The notes under the pieces were generated by a model. That model was given only the letters and a program-made list of their open reading frames with translations, did no database searches and had not been told where the DNA came from. The translations under genes and the position numbers were made by a program. Of a stretch of DNA of 64,000 nt, positions 22,945 to 31,449 are shown piece by piece. Positions within the stretch are counted from its first letter, which is position 1. Each line of letters starts with the position of its first letter. Source of the stretch: Mycolicibacter sp. MU0083 (lineage in GTDB: Bacteria; Actinomycetota; Actinomycetes; Mycobacteriales; Mycobacteriaceae). Location: the NCBI RefSeq assembly GCF_963378075.1, contig NZ_OY726394.1:3658001-3722000 (forward strand), given 5' to 3'.

Positions 22945-23850
22945 TCAGGCGCCGTAGACGGGCACCGGAGTCCGTTCCTTGGCCAACAGGTCTGCGACCA
23001 CCGGCCCCAGTTCCGCGGGATCCCAGCGAGCGCCCTTGTCGGCCTGCGGCCCATGCGCCCAACCCTCGGCGACCCGGATCTTGCCGCCCTCGACCTCGAA
23101 CACCTTGCCGGTCACGTCCCGCGACTCGACGCTGCCCAGCCACACCACCAGCGGGCTGACGTTCTCCGGTGCCATCGCGTCGAACGCCTGGCCCTGAGTG
23201 TTCATCATGTCGGCGAACACCGTCTCGGTCATCCGGGTGCGTGCCGACGGGGCGATCGCATTGACGGTCACCCCGTAGCGACCCATTTCGGCGGAGGCGA
23301 CCAGGGTCATCGCGGCGATGCCCGCCTTGGCCGCCGAGTAGTTGGCCTGGCCGACGCTGCCCTGCAGGCCGGCGCCGGAGCTGGTGTTGATGATCCGCGC
23401 GTCCACCGTCTCGCCGGCCTTGGACTTGGCCCGCCAGTAGGCGGCCGCGTGCCGCATGGTGGCGAAGTGCCCCTTGAGGTGCACGGCGACGACGGCGTCG
23501 AACTCCTCTTCGCTGGTGTTGGCGAACATCCGGTCGCGCACGATGCCGGCGTTGTTGACCAGCACGTCCAGGCCCCCGAAGGTGTCGACCGCGGTCTGGA
23601 TCAGCGCGGCGGCCTGCTCCCAGTCGGCGACGTTGGAGCCGTTGGCCACGGCTTCCCCACCGGCGGCGACGATCTCGTCGACCACGCTCTGCGCCGCGCT
23701 CCCACCACCGGCGGGCGAACCGTCCAGGCCCACACCGATGTCGTTGACGACAACCCGCGCGCCCTCAGCGGCGAAAGCCAGTGCGTGCGCCCGGCCGATG
23801 CCGCCGCCCGCTCCGGTGACGATGACCACGCGGCCGTCGAGAAGTCCCAT
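22945..23850 (-). CDS. Short-chain dehydrogenase, Rv3548c counterpart
   Basis: 301-residue classical SDR. It has the Rossmann motif TGAGGGIG (residues 12-19), NNAG (99-102), INTSSGAG and the catalytic YSAAK (Tyr171, Lys175). The sequence style (DGRVVIVTGAGGGIGRAHA, NDIGVGLDGS) is that of the hydroxyacyl-CoA dehydrogenase-like SDRs related to the N-terminal domain of multifunctional enzyme 2. The start ATG at 23850 has a strong AAAGGAGAG ribosome-binding site; a longer open frame exists upstream but overlaps the preceding gene and was rejected. It corresponds in order and size to Rv3548c (304 aa) in the KstR2 regulon. The substrate is not established by the sequence; a hydroxyacyl-CoA intermediate of steroid ring degradation is the likely guess. 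Confidence 0.85.
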   Translation of the reverse strand: MGLLDGRVVIVTGAGGGIGRAHALAFAAEGARVVVNDIGVGLDGSPAGGGSAAQSVVDEIVAAGGEAVANGSNVADWEQAAALIQTAVDTFGGLDVLVNNAGIVRDRMFANTSEEEFDAVVAVHLKGHFATMRHAAAYWRAKSKAGETVDARIINTSSGAGLQGSVGQANYSAAKAGIAAMTLVASAEMGRYGVTVNAIAPSARTRMTETVFADMMNTQGQAFDAMAPENVSPLVVWLGSVESRDVTGKVFEVEGGKIRVAEGWAHGPQADKGARWDPAELGPVVADLLAKERTPVPVYGA

Positions 23851-23864
23851 CTGTGTTCTCTCCT

Positions 23865-24641
23865 TTATTTGTTGGCGCTCGTAGCTTGCAGGTAGGCCGG
23901 CGGCTCGCCGCCGCCGTGCGCTTCCAGGCTGGCACCGCTGATGTATGAGGCGGCGTCGGAAGCGAGAAAAGCTGCGGCCCAACCGATATCGGCGGGCTTG
24001 GCGAGCCGTCCCAGTGGCACGGTGGCGCAGACGGCGGCCATGGACTCGGCGTCGCCGTAGAACAGTTCGGACTGCTCGGTCTCGACCATGCCGACCACGA
24101 CCGAGTTCACCCGAACCTTGGGTGCCCACTCGACGGCCAGCGTGGCGGTCAGGTTGTCGACGCCGGCCTTGGCGGCGCTGTAGGCCGCGGTGCCCGGTGA
24201 AGGCCGGTGGCCGCTGACGCTGGTGATGTTGACGATCGCGCCGCCGGCGTCCTGGGCTTGCATAACGGCATTGGCGTGCTGGGAGACCAGCAGCGGGGCC
24301 AGCAGGTTGAGTTCGATGATCTTGCGGCTGAAGTTGGCCGAGGCTTCGGCGGCCAGTGCGTGTGGGGAGCCGCCGGCGTTGTTGACCACCACATCCAGGC
24401 GGCCGTGCTTGGCGACGACCGCGTCGATCAAGCCCTTGACCGCCTCGTCATCGCGCACGTCGCAGGCATGGAACTCATACGGCAGGCCCTCGACCGGGCG
24501 CCGCGCGCAGGTCACCACCGTCGCGCCCTGCTCGGCGAAGACCGCGCTGATGCCCGCGCCGACGCCGCGGACTCCGCCGGTCACCAGAACGACTTTGCCG
24601 GTCAATCCGAAATCGAGGGCGCCAGCCCTGGGAACAGACAT
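23865..24641 (-). CDS. Short-chain dehydrogenase, Rv3549c counterpart
   Basis: 258-residue SDR. The nucleotide-binding motif is TGGVRGVG (21-28), with NNAG at 87-90, Ser in NITSVSG and catalytic Tyr154/Lys158 in YSAAK. The ATG at 24641 was chosen because the sequence from MSVPRAGALDFGL onward matches the usual SDR start and upstream codons would run through the KstR2 operator at 24657-24670. It is the first gene of a minus-strand two-gene operon, 14 bases ahead of the Rv3548c counterpart. Its promoter is shared divergently with echA20, so KstR2 repression relieved by HIP-CoA is expected. M. tuberculosis Rv3549c is 259 aa. Precise substrate not known to me. Confidence 0.85.
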   Translation of the reverse strand: MSVPRAGALDFGLTGKVVLVTGGVRGVGAGISAVFAEQGATVVTCARRPVEGLPYEFHACDVRDDEAVKGLIDAVVAKHGRLDVVVNNAGGSPHALAAEASANFSRKIIELNLLAPLLVSQHANAVMQAQDAGGAIVNITSVSGHRPSPGTAAYSAAKAGVDNLTATLAVEWAPKVRVNSVVVGMVETEQSELFYGDAESMAAVCATVPLGRLAKPADIGWAAAFLASDAASYISGASLEAHGGGEPPAYLQATSANK

Positions 24642-24656
24642 TGTGCTAGCGTACCA

Positions 24657-24670
24657 AGCAAGTGCTTGCT
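24657..24670. promoter_or_regulatory. KstR2 operator (SDR operon / echA20-ipdABC divergent promoter)
   Basis: AGCAAGTGCTTGCT fits the KstR2 consensus AnCAAGnnCTTGnT at every defined position. It lies 16 bases upstream of the Rv3549c-like start and 60 bases upstream of echA20, the same place as in M. tuberculosis. Confidence 0.85.
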
Positions 24671-24729
24671 TAGGTAGCTCAGGTATTCCCCGCCCTACGA
24701 ATCGACAGGGAAAGCGCAGGTTTTTTCGA

Positions 24730-25481
24730 ATGCCGATCACAACAACCACCGTCGAACCGGGAATCGTCGCGGTCACCGTCGACTTCCCCCCGGTCAACGC
24801 CCTGCCCTCCCGCGCCTGGTTCGAGCTGGGCGACGTCATCACCGCCGCCGGCCGGGACATGGCCACCCACGTGGTGATCCTGCGGGCCGAGGGCCGCGGC
24901 TTCAACGCCGGCGTGGACATCAAGGAGATGCAGAACACCGAGGGCTTCACCGCGCTGATCGACGCCAACCGCGGTTGCTTCGCGGCGTTCAAGGCCGTCT
25001 ACGAGTGCGAGGTGCCGGTGATCGCCGCGGTCAACGGTTTCTGCGTCGGCGGCGGGATCGGCCTGGTCGGCAACGCCGACGTGATCGTGGCGTCCGACGA
25101 CGCCAAGTTCGGCCTGCCCGAGGTGGAGCGCGGCGCACTCGGTGCCGCCACCCACCTGTCCCGGCTGGTGCCGCAGCACATGATGCGCCGGTTGTTCTAC
25201 ACCGCGGCCACCGTGGACGCCGACACCCTGCACCGGTACGGCTCGGTGCACGAGGTGGTCCCGCGCGCCGAACTCGACGAAGCCGCACTGCGGGTGGCCC
25301 GCGACATCGCCGCCAAGGACACCCGGGTGATCCGGGCCGCCAAGGAGGCCCTGAATCTCATCGACGTGCAGAAGGTCAACTCCAGCTACCGGATGGAGCA
25401 GGGGTTTACCTTCGAGCTCAACCTCGCCGGCGTCGCCGACGAGCACCGCGACGCGTTCGCCGGCACCGAGAAGGGGAAGAA

Positions 25482-25485
<4 letters not shown>
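24730..25485 (+). CDS. echA20: Enoyl-CoA hydratase-family ring hydrolase EchA20
   Basis: 251-residue crotonase-fold protein. The oxyanion-hole segments are visible as EGRGFNAGVDI (around 54-64) and NGFCVGGGIGLVG (102-114). EchA20 (Rv3550, 247 aa) is known to hydrolyse the D-ring of the HIEC-CoA intermediate of cholesterol degradation, giving the substrate of IpdAB. The ATG at 24730 is the first methionine that begins a crotonase-like N-terminus; the frame is open further upstream but through the KstR2 box. It is the first gene of the echA20-ipdA-ipdB-ipdC operon, with its stop overlapping the GTG of ipdA (GTGA). Regulation by KstR2 is expected from the operator 60 bases upstream. Confidence 0.92.
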
Positions 25486-26371
<886 letters not shown>

Positions 26372-26375
<4 letters not shown>

Positions 26376-27124
26376 CCGACTCACCCACCCGCGCCGAGAT
26401 CTGCGTGATCGCCTGCGCGGAGTTGTTCCGCGACGCCGGAGAGATCATGGCCTCACCCATGGCCACGGTGCCGTTGATCGGCGCCCGACTGGCCCGGCTG
26501 ACCTTCTCCCCCGACCTGGTGCTCACCGACGGTGAAGCCCGCATCCTGGCCGACACCCCGGCGGTCGGCAAGGTCGGCCCGCTGGAGGGCTGGATGCCGT
26601 TCAACCGGGTCTTCGAGACCCTGTCGTGGGGCCGGCGCCATGTGATCATGGGCGCCAACCAGATCGACCGCTACGGTAACCAGAACCTGTCGGCGTTCGG
26701 GCCGCTGCAGCACCCGACCCGGCAGATGTTCGGGGTGCGGGGCGCACCGGGCAACACCATCAACCACACCACCAGCTACTGGGTGGGTGCCCACTCGTCG
26801 CGGGTGTTCTGCGACAGCGTCGACATCGTCTCCGGAATCGGTTACGACAAGGTGGATCCGGCCAACCCGGCGTTCCGGTTCTTCAACCTCGGCGGGGTGG
26901 TGACCAACCTCGGGGTATTCGACTTCGGCGGCCCCGAACACCAGATGCGTGCGGTATCCCTGCACCCGGGGGTGACTGCCGACGAGGTCACCGACAACAC
27001 CACCTTCGAGGTCCACGGCCTGGCCGACGCCCCGAAGACCCGACTGCCCGAGGTCGAGGAGCTGCGGTTGATCCGCGAGGTCATCGACCCGAAGTCGCTG
27101 CGGGACAAAGAGGTCCGTTCCTAA
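26372..27124 (+). CDS. ipdB: COCHEA-CoA hydrolase subunit IpdB
   Basis: 250-residue partner of IpdA, the same length as Rv3552. The CoA-transferase-like fold is recognisable from the N-terminal EICVIACAELFRDAGEIMASP, IMGANQIDRYGNQN and GVVTNLGVFDF. It overlaps ipdA at the start (ATGA) and ipdC at the end (TAATG), so the three are surely cotranscribed and probably translated in a coupled way, which suits an obligate heteromer. Together with IpdA it hydrolyses the carbon-carbon bond of the remaining ring of the cholesterol C/D fragment to yield MOODA-CoA for beta-oxidation. Confidence 0.92.
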
Positions 27125-28200
27125 TGAGCCGGCTGAAGACCCCGCTGACCGAGCTGGTCGGCATCGACCATCCCGTCGTGCAGACCGGGATGGGCTGGGT
27201 GGCCGGGGCGCGACTGGTGTCGGCCACCGCCAACGCCGGCGGCTTGGGCATCCTGGCCTCGGCGACCATGACGATCGACGAACTGGCCACCGCCATCGCG
27301 AAGGTGAAGTCGGCCACCGACAAGCCGTTCGGCGTCAACATCCGCGCCGACGCCTCCGACGCCGGCGACCGGGTGGATCTGATGATCCGCGAGGGCGTCA
27401 AGGTGGCGTCGTTCGCGCTGGCCCCCAAGGCCGAGTTGATCGCCAAGCTCAAAGAGTCCGGCGCGGTGGTCATCCCGTCGGTCGGCGCGGCCAAGCACGC
27501 CAAGAAGGTGGCTTCCTGGGGCGCCGACGCGGTGATCGTGCAGGGCGGCGAAGGTGGCGGGCACACCGGCCCGGTCGCCACCACGCTGCTGCTGCCGTCG
27601 GTGCTCGATGCGGTCGCCGGCACCGGTGTGCAGGTGATCGCCGCCGGCGGCTTCTTCGACGGCCGGGGTCTGGCCGCCGCACTGTCCTACGGTGCGACCG
27701 GTGTCGCGATGGGCACCCGCTTCCTGCTGACATCCGACTCCACCGTTCCCGACGCGGTCAAGCAGCGCTACCTGGCCGCCGACCTCAGCGGCACCGTGGT
27801 CTCCACCCGGGTGGACGGCATGCCACACCGGGTGCTGCGTACCGAACTGGTGGAGAAGCTCGAAAGCGGTTCGCGGGCACGTGGTTTCAGTGCCGCCATC
27901 CGCAATGCCGCCAAGTTCAAGAAGATGTCGCAGATGAGCTGGCCCACCATGGTCCGTGACGGCTTGGCGATGCGGCACGGCAAAGAGCTGACCTGGTCGC
28001 AGGTTCTGATGGCCGCCAACACCCCGATGCTGCTCAAAGCCGGCCTGGTGGAAGGCAACACCGAAGCCGGCGTGCTGGCCTCGGGGCAGGTCGCCGGCAT
28101 TCTGGACAGTCTGCCGTCGTGCGCTGAGCTGATCGAGGGGATCGTCGCCGACGCCGTCGAACACCTGCGGGCCGCGTCGACGCTCATCGACAGCCCCTGA
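27124..28200 (+). CDS. ipdC: Flavin-dependent oxidoreductase IpdC
   Basis: 358-residue protein of the nitronate monooxygenase/2-nitropropane dioxygenase-like FMN TIM-barrel family. Motifs are HPVVQTGMGWVAG at the N-terminus, ANAGGLGILA, and VQGGEGGGHTG and AAGGFFDGRGLAAAL in the phosphate-binding half. The M. tuberculosis counterpart Rv3553 (355 aa) acts on a hydroxylated HIC-CoA intermediate upstream of EchA20 in HIP degradation. ATG at 27124 shares a base with the ipdB stop. In M. tuberculosis the next gene is fdxB (Rv3554); here no ferredoxin reductase follows and the accessory block begins instead. Confidence 0.9.
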   Translation: MSRLKTPLTELVGIDHPVVQTGMGWVAGARLVSATANAGGLGILASATMTIDELATAIAKVKSATDKPFGVNIRADASDAGDRVDLMIREGVKVASFALAPKAELIAKLKESGAVVIPSVGAAKHAKKVASWGADAVIVQGGEGGGHTGPVATTLLLPSVLDAVAGTGVQVIAAGGFFDGRGLAAALSYGATGVAMGTRFLLTSDSTVPDAVKQRYLAADLSGTVVSTRVDGMPHRVLRTELVEKLESGSRARGFSAAIRNAAKFKKMSQMSWPTMVRDGLAMRHGKELTWSQVLMAANTPMLLKAGLVEGNTEAGVLASGQVAGILDSLPSCAELIEGIVADAVEHLRAASTLIDSP

Positions 28201-28215
28201 GCCGCCGTCACCGCT

Positions 28216-28232
28216 TTGTCGTCGGGAAACAA
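28216..28232. promoter_or_regulatory. Operator-like 17-mer, copy 1 (PucR block)
   Basis: TTGTCGTCGGGAAACAA, an imperfect TTGT...ACAA dyad, matches at 14 of 17 positions a motif in the PucR/FadD divergent promoter (29847-29863). It lies just after ipdC and 168 bases before the start of the small membrane peptide. Candidate binding site for the PucR-type regulator; inference only. Confidence 0.4.
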
Positions 28233-28399
28233 CGCCGGCGACGGACTTGGTCGGCCCGCCACATGGTCGCTCACCCGTCTTCTGGATAGCTTTCAGCGCG
28301 GACGCGAAGCCAGAAGCCCACACCGAGAACCAGATTCAACGCCTCGCGTTCGATCGGAAACATTCCATCGATCCGCTAGGCGGAGAATCGAAGTCGGTC

Positions 28400-28540
28400 A
28401 TGATCCTTAATCTCGCCCCCATCGCCTTGGTCCTGGTGTTGGTCCTGTGGCCCATCCTGTTGCCCGCTGCGATCAGCGGATACCACGCGATCGACGACGT
28501 GCGGAAGAACTCGAGGGCTCAGCGCAATACCGCGCTGTGA
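28400..28540 (+). CDS. Small single-pass membrane peptide (46 residues)
   Basis: Short open frame beginning MILNLAPIALVLVLVLWPIL, giving one clear hydrophobic helix (about residues 5-26) followed by a polar, basic C-terminus ending KNSRAQRNTAL. A purine-rich GGAGA lies upstream at wider than ideal spacing. A longer frame from 28247 exists but its extra N-terminal part looks non-coding. It overlaps the 3' end of the opposing PucR gene by about 22 bases. Similar tiny membrane proteins are common in mycobacteria. Real coding status is uncertain; the sharp hydrophobic/charged pattern and the operator-like motif upstream are the only support. Confidence 0.4.
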   Translation: MILNLAPIALVLVLVLWPILLPAAISGYHAIDDVRKNSRAQRNTAL

Positions 28541-29793
28541 AGCCAGTGGCAGAGCACCAGCGCCAGTTCCACCTCGATGCGATCGTCGATCGGGCGGCCA
28601 CGTCGCTGCTCGGCCCGCTGAACCCGGTATTTCACCGTGTTGAAATGCATGTTCAGTTCCGCGGCGGCAGCCTTGTAGCTTGAGCCGGCCTGCAGGAAGA
28701 CCCGCAACGTCTCCCGCAGTCGCTGGTCGCTCTCCGTGGTCGACGCGAGCGGGCCGAGGACATCGCAGACCCATCCCCGTGCCGCGGTCAGGTTCTCGCT
28801 GAGCAGTGCCGCCACGGCCAGGCCCGGATCGGCGTTGGCGACGACGCGCTGATCCTGCCCACCTGCGGCCAGTGCAACGGTGTGCGCGGCCACCGCCTGC
28901 CGATGGGAGTGCCGGAAACCGTCGACACCGGAGAGCGGATCGCCGATGGCCAGCGACGGGAGCTGGGGATGCCGTTCGGCGAACCGGCGCGCGCACGTCA
29001 CCGCATCGTCGGTGGCGGCGGCGGTGAGCGGAATCCAGCCCCAGGCGGTCACCGTGTCCGCCGCCACGAACAGCGGCGCACCGTGGCTTCCCAGATTCTC
29101 GCCCAGGTCACGGATGAATCGCTCCATCCGGCCCAGTTCGTCACCCTGGCCGGTCTCGCGGCACCAGATGACCACGGCGAGGTGTGATCGGCGCAGCGGA
29201 TATCCGATCGCAGCACTGGTCGCGTCGACGTCGGCGACGTCGGTGTCGGTCTCCAACAGCTCACCGACCCGCAGTGCTCGCGTACTGTTCTGCGTCTCCA
29301 GCCACCGATCGCGTTCGCTTTGATAGGTGGCGATCACCTGCTGTGAGATCCAGTCGATGTAGTTGAAGGTCGTGACGGTGATCTGGCGGAGCATGTCCAG
29401 GCTGCGTTGCGGGTCCAGGCCGGTGTCGCGGACCTCGTCCAGCACCACGCCGAGCAGGGTCTGCTGACCGAGCCGGTAGGCGCGGACCAGTGCATTGACC
29501 GACACGCCGCGCTGGGCCAACCGCCGCGCATATTCGAGCGCGGCGGTCGGGGGCTCGACATTGGTGATCGGTATGTCGTGGCGAAGGGCCGAAAACAACG
29601 TGTCGACGTTGCCCTCGGTGCTGTCCCGCAACAGGTCCAGCAGCTGGGGGTCCCCGCGCAGTTCGGAGATCTCGTCAACCAGGTGCTGGTAGATGGCCGC
29701 GGTGACGTCATCGATGCGACCGGACAATCGCGCCGCGATGGCCGCCGCAGAATGGGCGATCGCAGCGGCCCCCACCGACTCAGGCTCCGCCAT
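28519..29793 (-). CDS. PucR/CdaR-family transcriptional regulator
   Basis: 424 residues. The N-terminal third (to about 150) is a helical RsbRD-like sensor region, followed by a GGDEF-like linker domain and a C-terminal helix-turn-helix of the PucR type (FLQAGSSYKAAAAELNMHFNTVKYRVQRAEQRRG). The ATG at 29793 was preferred over the TTG six bases upstream. It is divergent from the fadD-DUF3556-oxidoreductase operon and therefore probably its regulator. The operator-like motif TTGTTGCCGGGAGACAA lies in the shared promoter at 29847-29863. PucR proteins usually respond to small metabolites; the ligand here is unknown. No equivalent gene exists at this position in the M. tuberculosis steroid cluster. 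Confidence 0.85.
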   Translation of the reverse strand: MAEPESVGAAAIAHSAAAIAARLSGRIDDVTAAIYQHLVDEISELRGDPQLLDLLRDSTEGNVDTLFSALRHDIPITNVEPPTAALEYARRLAQRGVSVNALVRAYRLGQQTLLGVVLDEVRDTGLDPQRSLDMLRQITVTTFNYIDWISQQVIATYQSERDRWLETQNSTRALRVGELLETDTDVADVDATSAAIGYPLRRSHLAVVIWCRETGQGDELGRMERFIRDLGENLGSHGAPLFVAADTVTAWGWIPLTAAATDDAVTCARRFAERHPQLPSLAIGDPLSGVDGFRHSHRQAVAAHTVALAAGGQDQRVVANADPGLAVAALLSENLTAARGWVCDVLGPLASTTESDQRLRETLRVFLQAGSSYKAAAAELNMHFNTVKYRVQRAEQRRGRPIDDRIEVELALVLCHWLHSAVLR

Positions 29794-29846
29794 GAACAAA
29801 TCGTAGAACCCGATCTACAGCTGAGCACGCCGTTCAGTCCGATTAC

Positions 29847-29863
29847 TTGTTGCCGGGAGACAA
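29847..29863. promoter_or_regulatory. Operator-like 17-mer, copy 2 (pucR/fadD divergent promoter)
   Basis: TTGTTGCCGGGAGACAA, near-identical to the copy at 28216-28232. It lies 54 bases before the PucR start and 102 bases before the ligase start, the expected place for autoregulation and control of the divergent operon. Confidence 0.45.
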
Positions 29864-29964
29864 CTGCGATCCCAGACATGATCGCCGCGAAACATAGCGC
29901 CGAGGGCAGCACGCAAATTAGTTTCCATGAATCTCACGAAGGCCACGGCCGGTCAGGAACGGTT

Positions 29965-31425
29965 ATGAAACTCAGCGCACTACCGGATCTCCGCGCCGGA
30001 CAGGCTCCGGCGGGTTCGGCGGTTGCCGACGATCGGATGAGCCTTACCAACGCGGAGTTACTCACCGCCGTGCAGCGTGCCGCGGTAACGCTGCGCGAAC
30101 GCGGCATATCAGCCGGCGACGTCGTGGCCGTCATGCTGCCCAACAGCATCGAGTTCGTCGTGGCGCTCTTCGCGGCCTGGCGAATCGGCGCCGCGGTCAC
30201 CCCCGTCAATCCGTCCCTGGTGGCCGACGAAGTCGGCTACCAGATCGGCGACGCCGGTGCAGCGCTGCTGATCGCCGGCGAGCCGCTCGCATCGGCACCC
30301 GTTCCGACGGTGACTCCCAGGGAACTCTCCGACGGCGACCCGACCGCCGACACCGGCCCTACCGGGCAGGACGGCCAGACGCTGGCCCTGCTCATCTACA
30401 CCAGCGGCACCACCGGTCGTCCGAAGGGCGTGATGCTCAGCCACGCCAACCTGATCGCGATGTGCGACATGGTGATCGAGGCATTCGAGTTGACCGGCGC
30501 CGACCGCAGCCTGCTCATACTGCCGCTGTTCCACGTCAACGGCATCGTGGTGAGCGTGTTGTCACCGCTGCTTGCCGGCGGCAGCACCGTCATCGCCGGC
30601 CGGTTCAGCCCGGACGCGTTCTTCGGACTCGTCGAGCGCCACCGGCCCACCTATTTCTCGGCCGTACCCACCATCTACACGATGCTGTGCAATCTGCCCG
30701 ACGAGATCCGGCCCGATACGTCCAGCCTGCGTTTTGCCGTCTGCGGGGCGGCACCGGCCAGTGTGGAATTGCTCGCCGCATTCGAATCCCGCTACGGCAC
30801 ACCGATCATCGAAGGCTACGGGTTGTCCGAGGGGACCTGCGCCAGCACCGGAAACCCGTTGCACGGAATCCGCAAGGCGGGGACCGTCGGGCTGCCGCTG
30901 CCCGGACAGCAGATCCGGGTGGTGGGCCCCGACGGCAGCGAGGTGGCGGCCGGCGAGACCGGCGAGGTACTGATCAAGGGCCCCAACGTCATGCGCGGCT
31001 ATCTCAACCGGCCCGAGGAGACGGCGAAGACGATCGTCGACGGCTGGTTGCACACCGGGGACGTCGGGCGCGTCGACGAGGACGGCTATCTGGTGCTGGT
31101 GGATCGGGCCAAGGACATGATCATCCGCGGCGGCGAGAACATCTACCCGAAGGAGATCGAGAGCGTCGTCTACCGACTCCCCGGGGTCATGGAGGCCGCC
31201 GTGATCGGCCGGCCGAATCCGGTGTACGGCGAAGTTCCGGTGCTCTACGTCTCCCTGAAGCCGGGCGCCACCGACGACGTCGAGGGGATCGCTGCCCATC
31301 TGCAGCGTTCGCTCTCGAAATACAAACGGCCGGTGGCAATCACGATCATCGACGATCTTCCCAAGAATCCGATCGGCAAGATCGACAAGCCGACACTGCG
31401 CAGCCGCGACAGCCACACCGCCTGA
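29965..31425 (+). CDS. AMP-forming acyl-CoA synthetase (FadD-type)
   Basis: 486-residue ANL-superfamily ligase that activates a carboxylic acid as acyl-adenylate and then as CoA thioester. Motifs in order are the P-loop-like IYTSGTTGRPKGV, LPLFHVNG, GYGLSEGT, GWLHTGDVGRVDEDGYL, DRAKDMIIRGGENIYPKEIE, and NPIGKIDK near the C-terminus carrying the catalytic Lys. The ATG at 29965 has AGGA eight bases upstream; the long upstream extension of the frame overlaps the opposite PucR gene and is not coding. It leads an operon with a DUF3556 membrane protein and a flavoprotein. Substrate unknown; a lipid or steroid-derived acid is plausible from context but unproven. Confidence 0.85.
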   Translation: MKLSALPDLRAGQAPAGSAVADDRMSLTNAELLTAVQRAAVTLRERGISAGDVVAVMLPNSIEFVVALFAAWRIGAAVTPVNPSLVADEVGYQIGDAGAALLIAGEPLASAPVPTVTPRELSDGDPTADTGPTGQDGQTLALLIYTSGTTGRPKGVMLSHANLIAMCDMVIEAFELTGADRSLLILPLFHVNGIVVSVLSPLLAGGSTVIAGRFSPDAFFGLVERHRPTYFSAVPTIYTMLCNLPDEIRPDTSSLRFAVCGAAPASVELLAAFESRYGTPIIEGYGLSEGTCASTGNPLHGIRKAGTVGLPLPGQQIRVVGPDGSEVAAGETGEVLIKGPNVMRGYLNRPEETAKTIVDGWLHTGDVGRVDEDGYLVLVDRAKDMIIRGGENIYPKEIESVVYRLPGVMEAAVIGRPNPVYGEVPVLYVSLKPGATDDVEGIAAHLQRSLSKYKRPVAITIIDDLPKNPIGKIDKPTLRSRDSHTA

Positions 31426-31449
31426 ACCTCAAGAAGAAGGAGCGCAATC

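Noticed and set aside
23865..24992. Longer N-terminal extensions of the two SDRs, IpdF, EchA20 and the FadD ligase
   Set aside because: The extra residues overlap neighbouring genes or operators, are Arg/Pro-rich shadows, and the chosen internal starts match family N-termini.
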